Source: an uncultured Caldimonas sp. (GTDB lineage Bacteria > Pseudomonadota > Gammaproteobacteria > Burkholderiales > Burkholderiaceae). Taken from it: a stretch of 36,529 nucleotides of DNA. Numbering within the stretch: the first letter of the stretch is position 1; each line of letters begins with the position of its first letter. The stretch lies in NCBI RefSeq assembly GCF_946480305.1, contig NZ_CAMLJQ010000044.1, positions 1 to 36,529 of the forward strand, in the 5' to 3' direction. Made by a program: the position numbers and the translations under genes. Below are positions 34,806-36,529 of this stretch, piece by piece. Under the pieces are notes generated by a model. It was given only the letters and a program-made list of their open reading frames with translations. It ran no database searches and was not told the DNA's origin.

Positions 34806-35387
34806 ATGCGTCAACCCGTCGAACTGCCCAAGGCCTACCGCCTGCTCAACCACGGCCCCACCGTGCTCGTCACCAGCGCCCACGGCGGCCGCCGCAACGT
34901 GATGGCCGCGGCATGGTCCATGCCGCTGGACTTCGACCCGCCCAAGGTCATCGTCATCATCGACAAGTCCACCTGGACCCGCGAGCTCGTCGAAACCTCC
35001 GGCACCTTTGCGCTCAACGTGCCGTGCCGGGCGCTCGCAGACGCCACGCTCGCCGTGGGCAGCGAATCCGGACGCGAGCTGCCGGCCGGTGACGACAAGT
35101 TTGCCCGCCTGGGCCTCGGCACTTTTGCCGCCAGCCGGATCGAGGCGCCGCTCGTGGAAGGCTGTGTCGGCTGGCTCGAATGCCGCGTGATCCGTGAACC
35201 GCACAACGAGCGGGCCTACGACCTGTTCATCGGCGAAGTGGTGGCCGCCCAGGCCGACACGCGCGTGTTCTCCCACGGTCGGTGGCACTACGCCGACGAC
35301 ACCGACCCGCGACTGCGCACGCTGCACTACGTCGCCGGGGGCGCCTTCTTCGCGATCGGCGAAGCCTTCGAGGCCCGGCGGGCCTGA
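34806..35387 (+). CDS. Flavin reductase-like (FMN-binding split barrel) protein
   Basis: A 193-residue protein of the flavin reductase-like domain family, which binds FMN and transfers electrons from NAD(P)H or reduces bound flavin. Characteristic segments are GPTVLVTSAHGGRRNVMAAAW, then PPKVIVIIDKSTWTREL, SGTFALNVPC and a C-terminal LHYVAGGAFFAIGE; the first is cited as residues 17-37. No monooxygenase partner is adjacent. ATG at 34806 is the first in frame. It follows the phosphatase by 23 bases and precedes pfkA by 23. Confidence 0.88.
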   Translation: MRQPVELPKAYRLLNHGPTVLVTSAHGGRRNVMAAAWSMPLDFDPPKVIVIIDKSTWTRELVETSGTFALNVPCRALADATLAVGSESGRELPAGDDKFARLGLGTFAASRIEAPLVEGCVGWLECRVIREPHNERAYDLFIGEVVAAQADTRVFSHGRWHYADDTDPRLRTLHYVAGGAFFAIGEAFEARRA

Positions 35388-35410
35388 CACGACCACACGA
35401 GGAGACACCC

Positions 35411-36469
35411 ATGCACATCGGCGTGCTGACCGGCGGGGGCGACTGCCCGGGCCTCAATGCGGTGATCCGTGCGGTCACCAAGGCCCTGATCAACGAATGC
35501 GGTGCGCGGGTGACCGGCATCGAGCGCGGCTTCCTGGGTCTGCTCGAGCGGCGGGTCCGCCCGCTGGGGCTGCGCGAGGCCAGCGGGATCCTGCACCTGG
35601 GCGGCACCATCCTCGGCACGCACAACCGGGCCGACCCGTTTCGCTACTTCGCGGCCGGCGGCGCCGACTGCTCCCGGCAGGTGATGGACTATGTGCAGGA
35701 GCTGGGGCTCGACGGGCTGGTGGTGATCGGCGGCGATGGCAGCATGAGCATCGCGTACCGCTTCAGCCAGCTCGGCTTGCCGGTGGTCGGGGTGCCCAAG
35801 ACGATCGACAACGACCTGATGCACAACGAGCGCAGCTTCGGCTTCGACAGCGCGGTCGCCGTCGTCACCGAATCCATCGAGCGGCTCGAAACCACGGCGC
35901 AGAGCCACGGCCGCGTGATGATCGTCGAGACCATGGGGCGCTATTCGGGCTGGATCGCGCTGGAGGCGGGCATGGCAGGCGCTGCCGACGTGATCCTGCT
36001 GCCCGAACTCCCCTACGACCTCGAGGCCGTGTTGCAACGCTGCCGCGAGCGCGCCGCGCTGCAGGGCTACACGATCATCTGTGTCGCGGAAGGCGCCCAT
36101 GCCCGCGGGCAAGGCATGACGGTGCAGGCCCATCTCGCCGACAGCCCCGACCCGCTGCGTCTGGGTGGCATCGGCAACGTGCTGCGCGAGCAACTGCAGC
36201 AGCGGCTCGATGGCGAGGTTCGCTCCGTGCAACTGGGCCACGTGCAGCGCGGCGGCTCACCCACCGCCTTCGACCGGGTGCTGGCCACCCGCTTTGGCTA
36301 TGAAGCCGCGCAACTCGTCGCGCAGGGCCAGTTCGGTCACATGGTGGCACTCGAAGGTAACCGCTGCATCAAGGTGTCGCTCAGCGAGGTGGCCGGCCGC
36401 AACCGGACGGTGCCCGCCGACCACGAACTGCTGCAAGCGGCGCGAGGGCTGGGCATCTGCCTCGGCTGA
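35411..36469 (+). CDS. pfkA: 6-phosphofructokinase with mixed ATP/PPi-type signature
   Basis: A 352-residue phosphofructokinase phosphorylating fructose 6-phosphate in glycolysis. Motifs: TGGGDCPGLN at the nucleotide loop (7-16), GGDGS at 107-111, PKTIDND at 129-135 with catalytic Asp133, MGR at 175-177, and QRGGSPTAFDR near 280. GGDGS (Gly at the position of E. coli Gly104) is the ATP-type residue. The Lys in PKTIDND (E. coli Gly124) is shared with pyrophosphate-dependent enzymes and with certain ATP-dependent ones such as the trypanosomal enzyme. ATP use is more likely, but pyrophosphate cannot be excluded. GAGGAG lies about 6 bases before ATG 35411. It is slightly longer than E. coli PfkA (320). 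Confidence 0.93.
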   Translation: MHIGVLTGGGDCPGLNAVIRAVTKALINECGARVTGIERGFLGLLERRVRPLGLREASGILHLGGTILGTHNRADPFRYFAAGGADCSRQVMDYVQELGLDGLVVIGGDGSMSIAYRFSQLGLPVVGVPKTIDNDLMHNERSFGFDSAVAVVTESIERLETTAQSHGRVMIVETMGRYSGWIALEAGMAGAADVILLPELPYDLEAVLQRCRERAALQGYTIICVAEGAHARGQGMTVQAHLADSPDPLRLGGIGNVLREQLQQRLDGEVRSVQLGHVQRGGSPTAFDRVLATRFGYEAAQLVAQGQFGHMVALEGNRCIKVSLSEVAGRNRTVPADHELLQAARGLGICLG

Positions 36470-36529
36470 GCGCGTTGTAGGCGTGCACCGACGCACGACG
36501 CCACGCCGGCCGACGCCAAGGCCCGCAGG

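Noticed and set aside
36470..36529. Terminator or new gene after pfkA
   Set aside because: The last 60 bases contain no stem with a T-run and no start codon with a ribosome site.

Overview
This is a strongly GC-rich, gene-dense chromosomal window. Protein style points to a beta-proteobacterium of the order Burkholderiales, probably near the Rubrivivax/Leptothrix/Methylibium group: GlnRS, TerD/TelA proteins, a 2Fe-2S ferredoxin, a DUF808 protein and a small flagellar-rod-like protein all look typical of that group. The assignment is by family resemblance only. I see no rRNA, tRNA, CRISPR array, transposase or prophage. The window reads as ordinary core/accessory chromosome carrying about 36 genes.

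Layout. 1-6708: the 3' part of glnS, a membrane protein, a zinc-ribbon protein, and a minus-strand run of a MauG/CcpA-type di-heme peroxidase, an overlapping membrane diguanylate cyclase and a transglutaminase-like protein. 6807-11144: a small secreted-looking protein, a solitary periplasmic binding protein, an alpha/beta hydrolase, an orphan ATP-synthase c-subunit paralogue, a 98-residue flagellar-rod-like protein and a DUF808 membrane protein. 11396-15073: a four-PAS GGDEF-EAL protein, a small conserved protein and a ferredoxin. 15177-19500: a tellurite/stress module (TerD, two TelA-like proteins, a VWA protein) facing a ParA-type ATPase. 19585-22392: a large hybrid sensor kinase. 22508-25959: a zinc-uptake unit (Zur box, His-rich outer-membrane barrel, ZnuA, ZnuB, Zur) that lacks the ZnuC ATPase. 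25944-28491: a PLP ammonia-lyase divergent from a MocR-type regulator. 28502-32369: a PilZ protein, a sorbosone-dehydrogenase-like lipoprotein, an AI-2E permease, and a DUF2892/sigma-factor pair. 32392-33450: cysE with a long leader. 33534-36469: a DUF1275 protein, a tyrosine phosphatase, a flavin reductase and phosphofructokinase.

The most striking element is the cysE leader (33251-33450, minus strand). It contains a 31-codon open frame with three consecutive Cys codons. This is followed by an intrinsic terminator just upstream of cysE, and by a segment next to the Cys codons that can pair with the terminator's 5' arm. Together these form a complete trp/his-style transcription attenuator responsive to cysteinyl-tRNA, placed before the first enzyme of cysteine synthesis. 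A candidate promoter would start the transcript at, or within a base or two of, the leader ATG, so the leader peptide may be translated leaderlessly.

Cyclic-di-GMP signalling recurs (a diguanylate cyclase, a GGDEF-EAL protein and a PilZ receptor), but these genes are dispersed. Other items worth attention are a roughly 95-residue His-rich insertion inside the GlnRS catalytic domain, the missing znuC, the orphan c-subunit, and a phosphofructokinase with a mixed ATP/PPi-type signature.
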